Assembly (NCBI RefSeq): GCF_000003855.2
Contig: NW_003101679.1
Location: 62,001-126,000 of the forward strand
Direction of reading: 5' to 3'
Length of the DNA: 64,000 bases
DNA from: Blastomyces gilchristii SLH14081
Lineage: Eukaryota; Ascomycota; Eurotiomycetes; Onygenales; Ajellomycetaceae
Shown here: piece after piece, positions 46,470-59,079 of the stretch
Position numbering within the stretch: position 1 is the stretch's first letter
Layout of the letters: the number at the start of each line of letters is the position of its first letter
Translations under genes and position numbers: made by a program
Notes under the pieces: model-generated
The model's input: only the letters and a program-made list of their open reading frames with translations
Database searches by the model: none
What the model was told of the DNA's origin: nothing

Positions 46470-49400
46470 CTTCTATAATTGAGAGAAAATAATTCTCTCA
46501 TTGACTGAGTTACTCAGATATAATAATACTGTCTTACTAATGAAGAGACAGTGATAGAGAAATCTGAAGAGTTTCATTGAAAGAATCTTGAGAAAAAGAT
46601 AGAGTTGATATACTGTATAGTAGATGATTGAAACTTGAGAATAGATGAAGAAGTTATCATTCATACTATAAGATTAGCAGCAGTATCTGTTATTGAAGAT
46701 GAATATACACAATGTCTCTTTACAGATTATAAGAATATCTTTTTAAAAAGAGAAGCAGTGAAGTTTTCTGATATCAAGATATAATATAAGATTTATCTTG
46801 AAAATGATATAACAGTACTGTACAGATCTCTTTATAACTTATCTGTAAAGAAATTGAATGTTCTGTGCAAATATCTTGAGAAAGTATAATTGAAGAACTG
46901 AATATACTTATCAAAGAGTTCAGCAGAAATGTCTATACTCTTTGTACTTAAGCAGAATGATAGACTATATCTATACATAGACTACAGAGATCTTAATAAG
47001 ATAATAATTAAGAATCACTATTCATTATTATTAATTAATGAGTTGATCAATTGATTATCTGAAGTAAAGATGTTCTCAAAGATTGATATACAGAATATCT
47101 ATCATAGAATCAGAGTTAATGAAGATGACATTTAAAAAATGACTTTTTATATTAAGTATGATAATTTTGAATATCTTGTTTTATCTTTTAATCTTTATAA
47201 TGCTTCAGTCATCTTTCAGACCTATATAAATAAGACACTGTGATGCCTTGTTAATATCTTTTACATAGTATACTTAGATGACATTCTAATCTTCTCAAAA
47301 ATGAAGAAAGAATATGATACTTATGTTTGAGAAGTGTTGAGTCACTTGAGACAGTATCAACTCTATACAAACACTGAAAAATGCTTGTTCTACATGCAGG
47401 AGATTGATTTCTTAGATTATGTTATTAAGATGAATGACATTTCAATGAACAGGAGTCAAGTCTCTGTTATTGAGAACTGGCTGACACTGTAGATGTACTG
47501 CAAGATGCAGATGTTTCTAGAATTTGTGAATTTCTATAGATGTTATCTATGCATATTTATAAATTACTGCTTCTCTTACAGATCTGTTAAAGAGAAGTGT
47601 GAAAGATAGAAAAATGAGATTATTTATTCTCACTCAAGACACTGTGCAGGTATTTGCAGAATTGAAACAAGCTTTTACAGATGTTATAGTACTAAATCAC
47701 TTTAATTCTGACTTACTCAGTTAGTGTGAGACTAAGATATTGAAGAATAAAGTCTGTGAAGTCTTTTCACAGTTAACACTGAAGATCTTTCAATATTGAA
47801 AGAATCAGAGAATAATCACTTCTGAGAATATAGACAATGAATTGTCTGTGAAAGAAGACTTTTTTATAAAGTCTATAAGATACTGTGAATAAAGATCAGT
47901 GATCTTCTTCTTTAAGAAGTTATTACTTATGCAGAGAAGGTATAATACTTATAATTAGAAGATGTTAGCAATTATTAAATTCTTTAAGATCTGGTGATAT
48001 TATCTTCAGAGTAGTAAGTACTCAGTGCAAGTTCTCACTAATTATACAAATCTATATTACTTCTTGATAACAAAGAGCTTGATAGAACATCAAGCCAGGT
48101 GAGTAAAGCTGCTTTTAGAGTATGATTTCTATATCTGATACTGTTCAGATCAGCTTAACTCTATCAATATACTGTTTAAATAGCCTGATTATAATATTAT
48201 TGATGTAGAGAATAATTTCATAAAAGAATGTCTGTCATCACTGCAGAAGAAGCTGGCTACAGAGAATTAGAGTTCTCTGAAGCTTGAAAATGATGTCAGT
48301 AAGACAGCTGTGTAACTCAGTATAGAAGATGAAAGAAAACTCAGATCTCTGCAGAGAACTGACACTGAAGATCATGAGCTTCTTATATCATATCTTACAA
48401 TTATTGAATTGATAAAGAATGAAATGATCTACAATCTTTCAATCTGACTACTTTTGAAATTTATTGATAAATTATAGAAGAAGAATATCTCTACTGCAGC
48501 TCAAATTCAGAAGTTGAAGAAGAAAGAATCTGATTTAAACTTGAAAGAGACAGATTCTGAGTGAAACAGTGCTGCTAAGAAATCAAGTTACTGATAACTA
48601 GAAGAATGTGAACTTCTACTACTGAATAATTCAGTCTTCATCTCTTATAGTAGAGTAGTGTATCAGAAGTTATTAAGAATTTACTATAATAATTCTCATA
48701 CAGAGTACTTCAGATTAGAGAAGATTGAGAAGCTTTTAAAATATAAATACATTTGAAACAAGCTCTGAATAGATGTTAAAGAGTATATTAAGACTTATAA
48801 TATCTGTTAAAGAATAAAGATTCTGCAGTATAAGCAATATAACAAGTTAATATCACTGCCTGTTTCAAAGAGCTTATGACAGAATCTATTAATGAATTTC
48901 ATAGTTGATCTGCTGAAGTTGATAAGAGTCAAAGAATATAACTCAATTTTGATTATTATTAACTGTTTTATGAAGATGATTAAATATATCTCTATTCATA
49001 AAAAGATTAAAGCCTCTGAATTAACTGATCTATTTTTAGATATTATTATTTATGATCACAGTACTCTGAGATCATTGATAATAGATCAAGAATTCCTCTT
49101 TATCAGTAAATACTGATTGACTTTTTACTATCATCTTATAATAAAATGTCTTCTCAGTACTGCATTTCATCTGCAGACAGATAATCAGACTGAATATCAG
49201 AATCAGACACTAGAACAGCATCTTTGAGTGTTCTATTTATATTATTAGAATGATTAACTCAAACATCTTCTGACTGCTGAATTTATATATAATAATGTAA
49301 AGAATGCAATCTTAAAGATATCTTCTTTCTATACTTATTATAAATATAATTCTTCATTACTCAGTGATGTCATAGATGATATTTCAAGAAAGAAGATAGA

Positions 49401-50060
49401 CAATCAGAATATTAAACAGATACAGAGAACAGAGTATCTCTCAGTATCAGAAGTAAAAGTGAGATTGAAACTTTTGAATAAAATTCATAAGAAGATAGTG
49501 AAAAACATTCATTATATTCAGAAGTAATAGATGAAATACTATAATTGAAAACATCTTTCAATGAAGTTCTTGATAGAGAATTAAGTACTATTTTCAGCAA
49601 AGAATATCAAGATAATGAGACTGTATAAGAAGCTCAGTGAGTAGTAGCTAGAATCTTTCTCAGTAATAAGAGTGATAAGTAAGCAGATATATAAGTTGAA
49701 ATTACTTATAGAATTGAAATCAATTCATTCTATTTTTCACATTTTCTATTTAAAGCTCTATAAGTAATGTCTCAGAGTGAAGCTGTCTCAGCTGAATAAT
49801 ATTAAGATTGAGAGTGATACTGAATATCTTATAAAGAAAATATTGAATAAGTGAACACATTATAACAAGCTTTAATATCTTATTAAATGAGAAGATTATT
49901 CATTATCAGAGAATTCATGAGAACTGTTTAAGCATTTGAAAAATACTGAGAAAGAGATTGCAAGCTATAAGACAGCTAGTAGAGATTACTCTATTATATA
50001 TCAGAGATGTTGAATAAGAAATACTGCTTAAAACTTCTCATTTTTTCTCAAAGAATTTCT
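46470..50060 (+). pseudogene. D1 pol: protease, RT, RNase H, integrase, chromodomain (decayed)
   Basis: RT from about 46930 (LYLYIDYRDLNK, MFSKIDIQNIYHRIRV) with an intact YLDD at about 47274. RNase H near 47700-48180. Integrase zinc region near 48700-48820 (YNICWRIKILQYK); core Asp blocks MNFIVDLL (48891) and LIIDQEFLF (49078), then LQTDNQTEYQNQTLEQ with the Glu (49173). Chromodomain at about 49812-49970 is very clear (EYLIKKILNK, YLIK-EDYSLSENS-ELF). Segment 48892-49116 is still open. Less decayed than family A. Confidence 0.9.
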
Positions 50061-50651
50061 TTTAGAGATGATTTCATAATAATAAGCTGATGTCTTATAA
50101 GCTCTGTAGCACTCTTCTTCTATTTTCTCTCAAAGAGTTTTTTAGAAGTTTAATGAGACTACATAAGTGTAAAATTCCTGAAGTGATTAATAAGAAAAGA
50201 AAGAGATATTTGAAATCAATAAAAAAGATTAATATTATTAATCTGTGAACTGCTGCTATTCTAATGAGACTGCAGCTCACTGAAAAAGTAAAAAGAGAGA
50301 TCAGAATCTACTTATCAATAATCACATTTTCATTAAACTCATTCTTCACTATTAAAGTCTTCAGTATCAGTATCTTTATCTGCTGAGAAGTTAGCACTGC
50401 AGTACTGCAGAGAAGCATGCTGTAGAAGAGTATGAGAGATACTGAAAGTATCAACTTATTAACTTATAAAATATCTCAGTTATTTACTTCAACTAAAGTG
50501 AGATTCTCTTCAATCAGTGATTAATCTTTACAGTGTTTTTAACAGCAGTACTGACTGATTTCTTCTTAAGATCAGTTATTCTGAGATGTTTTTTTATCTT
50601 GAAGATTTATGCTTTCATCTTCTTTTACAGATGAGTAAGAGAGATCTTCTC
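50061..50651. other. D1 3' region, left of B3
   Basis: No coding recognised. AT-rich and mutated. Ends with TTCTC (50647-50651), the B3 target duplication. Confidence 0.6.
50647..50651. repeat. Target-site duplication of B3, left copy (TTCTC)
   Basis: TTCTC, repeated at 57902-57906. Confidence 0.88.
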
Positions 50652-50909
50652 TGTAAGAAATCCCGCTCCTCGCGGATTCTTTACCTCTATTCCTATCTCT
50701 CGCGTAACCAATAGGGCTAGCGGCCCTTGGCTACAGACAACTATATAGACTGGAGTTCACAAATACTATTCACAGCTCAGCTTGAATGCTATTATATATT
50801 TAATCTCTACATTTTATCTTTCTACTGTGAATACTTCTAGTAGTTAACAGTATATATCATGTCAAGCTGCAAACATCTGAATAATCACCTGTAAGTACTT
50901 ATTCTTATA
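50652..50909 (+). repeat. B3 5' LTR
   Basis: Start AAATCCCGCTCCTCGCGG preserved; end CATCTGAATAATCACCTGTA mutated. CCAAT at 50708-50712 sits about 33 bases before a TATA-like CTATATAG at 50741, a plausible promoter; the CCAAT is TCAAT in the 3' LTR. Confidence 0.92.
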
Positions 50910-50999
50910 TTTCAAGCTCAGTTAGTCAGCAACTGCTCATTATAACTGAAAGAACTAGAAACTTGTATACTTCAATCTCTGCAAACCCTACTACAGACA

Positions 51000-52260
51000 C
51001 TCAGAAGCAGTCACCTGAATTATAAATAACTCTCATGAAAGAAGTCTTAGAGAACTTATCAACTACTTATAAGACATCATTCTCTGCATCTGTGACAGAG
51101 AAACTCTTCAAATCTATGAATGAATCAATCTCAGTGAAGAACATTCTTGAGCATCTTTCATAAAATCAAGCTATTTTTCTACAAGAAATGCTTACTGTCT
51201 GCAAACACTCTTGAACTGAGTCTCTAGACATAATCTTCAGAGACACTTATAAATAGAAAAGAAACTTTCTTAAGCTGTGATCACTTAAGATCACTTATCA
51301 AATCACAATCTATAAAAGCTTTTACAAGTTTGTATTTGAAATTGACTTACAAGCCTGACTGTGTGATATAAAAGATGAAGAGACTGTCATCTATATAATA
51401 ACAGACCTCTATTACACTGAAGTCAAGAACTGACTAAATTATCTAAAGAATGATCATGAGAGATCTCACTGATCTGTTCTCAAGATCTATCTAGAGAACA
51501 AGTTAAGAAACTCTGTAAACTAAACAGAGAACACCTGAACTGTGATTATCAATATTAGAAAAAGAGATGAGAAATCTGATAAAGACTACTCACAGCACTT
51601 CATGAAATTATGATGTGAATTAAGATCTGTGAAAACAGAGCTCTGAAACAAGACCTGAATGATGATACTTGTAAAGAGACTGAATAAAGACATGTAGAAC
51701 AAGCTTATTGAGCAAGACTCTAAGTTCTTAACTCTGAAGAAACTGATGACTCTCATTCATCACTTGTGAATCACTGTGAGAGTCATAGATCTGTGAAGAG
51801 TGAATCACTGACTGACTCTGTGAGAGTCAGAATAATAGAGAACAGATTTGTCAGAAAAAGATAATAAGATATAGAGAGATTCATATCTGACTACTGAGTA
51901 GAGAGAAAGAGTTTTATAAGCTTCTATGAACAGAGTGTATAATAGAGAGATTAAGAAAAAAAGACTCTGTTTCATCTGTTCTAAATCAGAACATCTCTGT
52001 ATAAACTGTTCAGATAAATTAAAATAGAAATTTGAGAAGTCATGAACAGAGTCAGCAACAGCCTTCTTAAGAGTCTTGAAGCTGACATCTGAATCTGTTG
52101 CTCTTCTGATGAAAATGCTTACTTATAGAGAGAGACTGCACTGCAGTTCTGTTGTTCTATAAGTATAAGAAGTATTGATAAACTCAGAATCTCAGATCAC
52201 TGTAGTATCTCTAAAGCTTATGAAATGAATAAGCTGAAAGATGAAAACTGAGAATCTGCT
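51000..52260 (+). pseudogene. B3 gag (decayed)
   Basis: Capsid-like region 51050-51780 and an intact zinc knuckle at 51968-52009 (CFICSKSEHLCINC, CX2CX4HX4C). Homologous to B2. Stops throughout, mainly TGA. Confidence 0.85.
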
Positions 52261-52379
52261 CTTATAATAAGCAGAGTGTGAGAACTCAGATCTGAGAGCT
52301 GAGAGACTTATAAGAATTATCTTTGAATTGTAAGATCTCTCTGAAATCTGAAGAAGATTTGCAGAAACTGTGATTATTG

Positions 52380-55300
52380 CAGATATCACAGATGATATGT
52401 ACTTAAGACTTGTATAACTTTAAAGACACAGTTCACACATAGCTGTCTGTGAGTCAGGTTTATACTTTCAATCAGTGTTGATAGACTTACTTATGAAGAT
52501 AGAATCAGTTGATACTATAGAGTTAATTAGAGAAGACAAGCTTATCTATATAATGACTTTGTATGTGTCTGAGAATCTCACAGTCATGACAACTGAGCTT
52601 CAGATATCAGAGAAATACTGAGATCTCACAGAGATATTCAGCTTAGTAAAGACAGCTGAGCTTTCTTCTCATCATAAGAAGAATCTGATAATAGATTTGA
52701 TAGAAGAGTAGAGACTCTTCTGAGAATTAATCTATAAGCTCTCTCATCATGAGACAGAGGTCTTGCAGGCCTATGTAAAGAAGAATCTGAAGAATGACTT
52801 TATCTGATATTTACAGGCCTTCACAGAAGTCTCTGTAATATTCATGAAGAAGAAGAATGAAGATCTCAGATTATGTGTAGACTACTGTGATCTGAACTTC
52901 AAGATAATAAAGAGCTGTTACTCTCTATCTCTGATTGAGAATATGATTAACTGTCTTATAGAAGCTGTCATATTCACATAACTGAATGTGATCAATGTAT
53001 ATACATAGCTACAAATACAGTCTGAGAATGAATGAAAGACTGTCTTTAGAACTGCACTGAGATTGTTTGAATATCTAGTGATATCTTTTGATCTGACTAA
53101 TACTCTCACAGTATTTCAGTCTTTCATTAATAAAATACTTCATGTATATCTGAATGTCTTCATGATAATATATCTGAATGATGTGATAATATACTCTGTA
53201 AAGAAGAAAGAATGTACTGAGCATGTGTGAAGTGTGTTGAAGATCTTAGATGAGACAGAACTATATATTACACTTATGAAGTGCAACTTCAGTGTCTGTT
53301 GAATTAATTTCCTAGAATATATAATCACTGCAGATGATATTCAGATGAAATCTTCATAGATTGAGACTATTCTATCATAATCAGAGTTAACTAGTATTCA
53401 TGAGATTCAGATCTTTCTGAGCTTTGTGAATTTCTATAGACAGTTTATCTTTGCATTTATAAGAATCTTCTTAACTCTTACAGATATACTGAAGAATGAA
53501 AATAAGAAGAAGTCATTCTATGAATAGAGAATGAAAAGATTATTAAGAAGAGAGAACTGTGAGAACTTTCTTATCTCAGAAGCTTATGAGATCTTTGTAA
53601 GATTGAAATAGATATTCATGAACACAGTGATACTGTTTCACTTTGATCTCTTACTCTTAATCAGATTAAATACAGATATCTTCTTCTTTACAATTTCAGA
53701 AATAATCTTATAACTACAGTTAAATAAGAACTGAGTTTCAGTGATCTTTTTCTCATGAAAGATATAACTCACAGAGATCAACTATGACATTTATAATCAG
53801 AAGCTTCTCATAATAGTGAAATTCTTTCATCACTGATATCACTACTTTGAGAGTTTTATAACAGTGATTACTGTTAGAACTGATCATGACAGCTTGTAAC
53901 AGTTTACTTCAATTAAGAAACTCTCACAGTAGCAGATTCACTGAGCTCAGAGACTGAGTGAGTTCTGATTCAAGATAGAATATATCAAGGAAACTAAGAA
54001 CTCAGTGAATGAACTCTCTCACAGATCAGACTATGTTAAAAAGACTAGAATGACAGACACAGAGAAGCTAGAGAAGACAGAAAAGCTTTACAGAATGCTT
54101 GAACTGAGTGTTATAAAGAGATTGACTGAAGAGTCTCTCAATTCTCTGTAAGAGAAGAGAGAAAAGAGAGAGAAGAAGCCTGTATAACTACTCTCTATAA
54201 CACTGAGAGTCAACACTCTGAGAATCTTCATGAGAATTCTTGAAGAGAGTATCTATAATCTGAAGAGTTTGCAGGCTTTGAGAAGTGCTGTGAAAGATCT
54301 GATGTAAGAGAAAACAGAGTATAAGTCTTTACAAGATCTTCTATTCAGATTGTCTGAACTGTAACTAAAGAATGAATATACTCAGTATATTTAGAAACTG
54401 CTCACAGCAGGGATCAACTCTGCAGAAATAAAGAATTGAAGAGACTTAAATAATCTCTTGTAAAGAGAGAGCTGAATTTATATATCTGTAAATGAGTTTC
54501 TATATATAGAACTTATTAAAAGATATCATGACTCTTCTCTAGTGAGTCATTTTATAGATACTAGAACTCATGAGTTGTTTATAAGAAAATACTTCTAACT
54601 GAAGATACAAGAACTTATGAAGAAGATAGTGAATTCTTATACTGTTTATCAGAATTTGTGAGTAGTATGATTCAGATTATATAAAGATCTTACTTCTCTA
54701 CTCATTCTGCAGAAATCTTGAGAACTGTTAGAAATAAATACTCTTATAAGCCTCTCTGAAAGCAAGAATATATATAATGCCTGCTTTAACAGTGTACTGA
54801 TAATAGTGAATTACTTTATCAAGATAACACACTTTATACTCATCTACAAGAACTTGAAGTCAAAGAATTTGACTCATATCTTTATTCATAATGTGATTCA
54901 GTTGCATGAATTGTCTGTAAATATTATCTCAGACAGAGAATTAATCTTTGTAGAAGAGTTCTGATCTGATCTGATAACTATACTGAAGATCTCATAAGAT
55001 CTAAGTACAGCTTTTTATCAACAGACAGATGATCAGATAGAACATCTGATAAGTATATTGAAATAGTATCTGTGATACTTTGTCAATTACAATCAGAATA
55101 ACTGAGTGCATTGATTATCACTTATAGAGTTTATATACAACAACTCAAAGCATGTCAGTATAGATACAACTCTCTTTGAAATACTCACTGAGACTTATCT
55201 ACAGATAATCTTGATAAACCTGTGAGAGTACACTATAGAGTGTGATAATATCTGTGAATAGACTGAGAGAATTCAGAAGATTCAGAAGAAAGCTTATGAA

Positions 55301-55820
55301 TTCTTGAGAAAGGCTCAAGAGTATCAGAAGAGATACTATAACTTCAAGCATATTATAAAGAGTTTTAAGAAAGATAATAGAGTCTGACTGAGTCTAGAAA
55401 ATATCATCATGTGAAGATCTAGTAAGAAGCTGAATCTCTTATAAATAGAGTCTTATAAGATTATGAAGAAAGTTAGCTTGTAGTTCTATAGATTGAAACT
55501 GTTATCTAAGTTACAGATATACAATATTTTTCATATCTCTTTACTTTATAAATATAAGAAATTCTTAGAAGAGAATTCTGTGACTCATCACTCTGTTTAT
55601 AAAGTATCAGAGAGTGAAAGAGAATATCAGATTAAAGAGATTATTAACTCAGAGAAGTGAGATTATAAGCTCTGATTCAAGATTCAGTAATAAGAATATT
55701 CTGATAAGATGAATGAGTTCACTTGAGAATTATTCAGATAGATAAGATATCTGCAGAAGCTGAGATATGACTTTTATACTGTGAATTCTGATAAGTCAGA
55801 ATAATATGATCTTCACTAAG
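52380..55820 (+). pseudogene. B3 pol: protease, RT, RNase H, integrase, chromodomain (decayed)
   Basis: RT near 52740-53330 (FMKKKNEDLRLCVDYCDLN; YLDD now YLND near 53171). RNase H near 53640-54020. Integrase core blocks NIISDRELIFVEEF (about 54930) and STAFYQQTDDQIEHL (about 55010-55050), then VNYNQNN and IEFIYNNS. Chromodomain at about 55622-55810 (EYQIKEIINSEK, EYSDKMNEFT-EL, FYTVNSDK). Stops are mostly TGA at expected Trp. Confidence 0.9.
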
Positions 55821-56041
55821 AATCTGATTATGATAAAGATATTAACACTGTTATTTATAAGCTCTAGTTTATAAGATAATGAGTTTCTACTGAGATAAAT
55901 AGTTCACAGTATATATAAGAAAAGAAGAAATCATACTCTTATTAAAGCTAAAAAACAAGAAAATAAACAGAGCTGTGAACACAATTTAGAGATTAATAAA
56001 GAAAAAACAAAGAAAACTCAAATTCATATTCTTAATATTCA

Positions 56042-57625
56042 TGATACTCAATTTCTCTCATAACTATCAATTTCTCTCTTCAAAGAAGCAGAGAGTATTA
56101 TATCTGTGATACAGACAATTATTACATTTGATGTGAAGACTGTCAGAAATGTACAGACTTCAGAGAAGCTGAACATCAGAGTGTGTACAATTGTGACAGA
56201 GTCTTGAAGACTGGTCATCTACATGTGTGATCAGATATTTCTTATAAAGCTGTGTTCACTTCCTCAGTTATACTGAAGTATCCAGCTTAGAAATAATTGA
56301 GATACAGAGAGAGGGCTCATCTATTCAGATTAACTTCTATCATGAATTCATGATATTTGCATTGCCTTGATTACTCAGATTTTACAGGTACTCAGAGACT
56401 CATCTCTCATTGACAATGAAATTACAGAAATGCGCTGCAGCGCGAGAATCATTGATAGAGAATCTAGACATATTTGCATATATCTGATCAGAGATTGTGT
56501 GAGCAGAGAGAAGGTGATTATAGGCCTGTGAGACTGCAGAAGACACTGACAACATCAGAAGCTTTACAAGAACTGTCAGCTAGAGTCTGTAAGAAATTAC
56601 TTATAAGAAGACTTACAGCAAAGAAAGAGACTGCACTGCTTGAAGTCAGAGACTAGTCTGGAAAAGGCATGGAATTGGCTGCTGGCCTGAAGATCAGATG
56701 CAGTGACAGAGCTGAAGAGAATGAAGATACAGTCATAGACAGCAGCATCCCTGCTTCATCAGCTGATAAAAAGTAATCAGAGAAGTTACAGAGACACTTA
56801 CAAGAAGCTCAGTTATAATCAGACATTGTTTATGAAGATATTGAAATTGAAAAAATTTTTATTCTTGAAAAGTTCTTGAATCAATATACAGATATTGTCA
56901 GAAACACTCTCTCTCTGTCATCTGAGTGAAAACACTTTATAAATGAATGAGAATACTTATAGTTTATAAGAATGAGAGCTGTTACAGAAAAAGAAAAAAG
57001 AAGATAAGATTTCACAGACAGATCTGAGATATTTATACTACTTTAGAGAGATTTACTTACACTGTGAATGATTCTGTGAAACAATCAGATCACTCTAGTA
57101 AACAAGAGTGATTATAAATTACAGATCTGAATCTTTCTATATAATTACAAAGAATGATTGCAGACTGTGAATATCTTGATTCTATAATTCTACAGAGTTG
57201 ATGAAAGAATGAAAAATTCCTCACAAGTCTACAGTATCAAAGAACAATGATTTGTAAGAATAAGTGAAAGATTAACTTATAAATACTTCTCTTTAATGAG
57301 AGTGATCTCACAGAGAGTAATTCATCTGTGAGATGAATCTGTGTGATGATCACACAAGAATCTTGTGAAAATGATTGAGAGTCAACTGAAACTCTTCTAT
57401 ATAAAAGATGCAAGATGAATCTGTGTGATAGTCAGAGAAGAATCTGTAGATTATAAAGAATTTTATAAAATAAGAAACTAAGTGATAGACTCTTTTCTCT
57501 TTATAATAACAAGAGATTTTTTCTCACTGAGATTTTTTATAGATGTGAAGAATTTTTAGTGAGTATCACTGCAGTGCTGAGCTGATTCTATAAAGTCACT
57601 CAGTGAAAGGCTTCATGAATGAAGC
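56042..57625 (+). pseudogene. B3 third ORF after pol, unknown function
   Basis: One frame is readable across about 1.5 kb if mutation-type stops are ignored. It begins with a Cys-rich stretch (YICDTDNYYI, CEDCQKCTDFREAEHQ, YNCDR) that could bind zinc. A charged helical region follows, open at 56474-56656 (LCEQREGDYRPVRLQK, LLIRRLTAKKETALL), then a Trp- and Lys-rich tail. The segment 56430-56690 keeps GG, CC and CG (CTGGAAAAGGCATGGAATTG) unlike the rest of B3. No family recognised. It lies between the chromodomain and the purine tract. Either an accessory ORF of family B or captured sequence. Confidence 0.45.
56432..56443. repeat. 12-bp perfect palindrome GCGCTGCAGCGC
   Basis: Self-complementary, with four CpG-type C or G pairs kept in otherwise mutated DNA. 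Confidence 0.6.
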
Positions 57626-57628
57626 CTT

Positions 57629-57643
57629 AGAGAGGGAAAAGTA
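57629..57643 (+). other. B3 polypurine tract
   Basis: AGAGAGGGAAAAGTA directly before the 3' LTR, where plus-strand cDNA synthesis is primed in LTR elements. Confidence 0.75.
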
Positions 57644-57901
57644 TGTAAGAAATCTCACTTCTCACAGATTCTTTATCTCTATTTCTATCTCTTATATAAT
57701 CAATAGAACTAGCGGCCCTTGACTATACATAACTATATAGACTGGAGTTTGTGAATACTATTCACAGCTCAGCTTGAATGCTATTATACATTTGACCTCT
57801 ACATTTTATCTTTCTACTGTGAATACTTCTAGTAGTTAACAGTACATATCACACCAAGCTGCAAACACCCGAATAATCACCTGCGAGCACTTATTCTTAC
57901 A
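57644..57901 (+). repeat. B3 3' LTR
   Basis: Start AAATCTCACTTCTCACAG mutated, end CACCCGAATAATCACCTGCG preserved; mirror image of the 5' LTR. Confidence 0.92.
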
Positions 57902-57906
57902 TTCTC
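57902..57906. repeat. Target-site duplication of B3, right copy (TTCTC)
   Basis: Matches 50647-50651. Confidence 0.88.
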
Positions 57907-59079
57907 AGTCTTGATAAAATCTATTAATACTTGAAGCTCTGAGACTCTCACTCTGTACTGCTTAAGTATCTGAGCTTCTTATCAGTGCTGATATGACATC
58001 TTTCTGTGAGATAATACTTATAGAAAGACAGAAGTTATTGTTACAGATGCAACAGAAATAATGAGAGTGAGAGAAGAGATAAATATATAAAATCTCTCTC
58101 TTCTTCAGCTGCTTAGTGCAGTGTAGATAAGTAGTGATACTGATCAGAGACTGTACTGAAGCCTTCTTACAGAGAGAAGATAAAGAAACTGCAGAACTCT
58201 GTGAACTCAACTCAGCAGCATTCTGAGCAAGACTTGAGTGTGTTATAGAAGAGAAACTACAGATTAGACTTCTCAGAGTCACTGTTCTCAGAATCAAGCT
58301 CTCTTCAGAGTTCTCTCTGAATGATTATATGAGATCATATATCACTGTGTTAATTGAGAGAGAGGGCAGTGTCACAACAGTGATAAGAAGAGCAGAGAAC
58401 AGATCAGACACAGACAAACTAGCTGACAGAAGAGATGACACTTCACTGCAAGATATAAGTACTACCATCATAACTGCAAGAGATGCAGAAGAAGAAGAAG
58501 ATATGATAATGAAAGCAGTGCTTCCGCGGCTCATTGACACTGTTATCTCCATCTTCAACCTGGCTTTCTTGACAGTTACAGAGACTGCAGCTGCATCATG
58601 AAGATGTTTATTACTCACTAGAAAATATCAGAATAAGTCTCTTATTATCTCTTAAGAATAATACTCTCATACACTCACTATTACAGATGAGAGAGAGAGA
58701 GAGAAAAATGTTTTATAGAGAAGAAAGATCTTTTCAAAAAATTCTATTACTACTGTTAGCTTTGTCTCTAAAACACATCACTTTTGCAGAGAATTTCATA
58801 TATAGAATGAAATATGATAAGAGATCTGTAAGTCACTGTTGACTACATTTTTCACATTTCAAATCAAGATATAAGAAACTCACTTGTTACATGTTTGATT
58901 TAAATGAAGATGAGAAAAGAAAGATCTACACAGTTAGTAGAAAAACTCATCTATTTCTTTGTATCATATACAGTATACACACTGTCAAATCAGTTGATAA
59001 CTGTTACTATATAACAAAGATAATTTCTAATCTGATAATCTTAAGAGCATTGAGACTATGCTCTTAAAGAGAAGAATAT
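57907..59079. other. D1 3' region, right of B3
   Basis: No sense coding recognised. Two Ser-rich minus-strand frames (58297-57962, 58618-58325) are probably mutational shadows. A patch near 58520-58570 keeps GC bases (CTTCCGCGGCTC). The last 100 bases before the LTR are AT-rich, with purine-rich AAAGAGAAGAATA at the LTR edge. Confidence 0.5.

Larger units (their letters stand above)
50652..57901 (+). mobile_element. B3: complete family B chromovirus inserted in D1
   Basis: 7,250 bp with two 258-bp LTRs (50652-50909, 57644-57901) and TTCTC duplications. Internal order: gag, protease, RT, RNase H, integrase, chromodomain, an extra third reading frame, purine tract. Confidence 0.94.
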
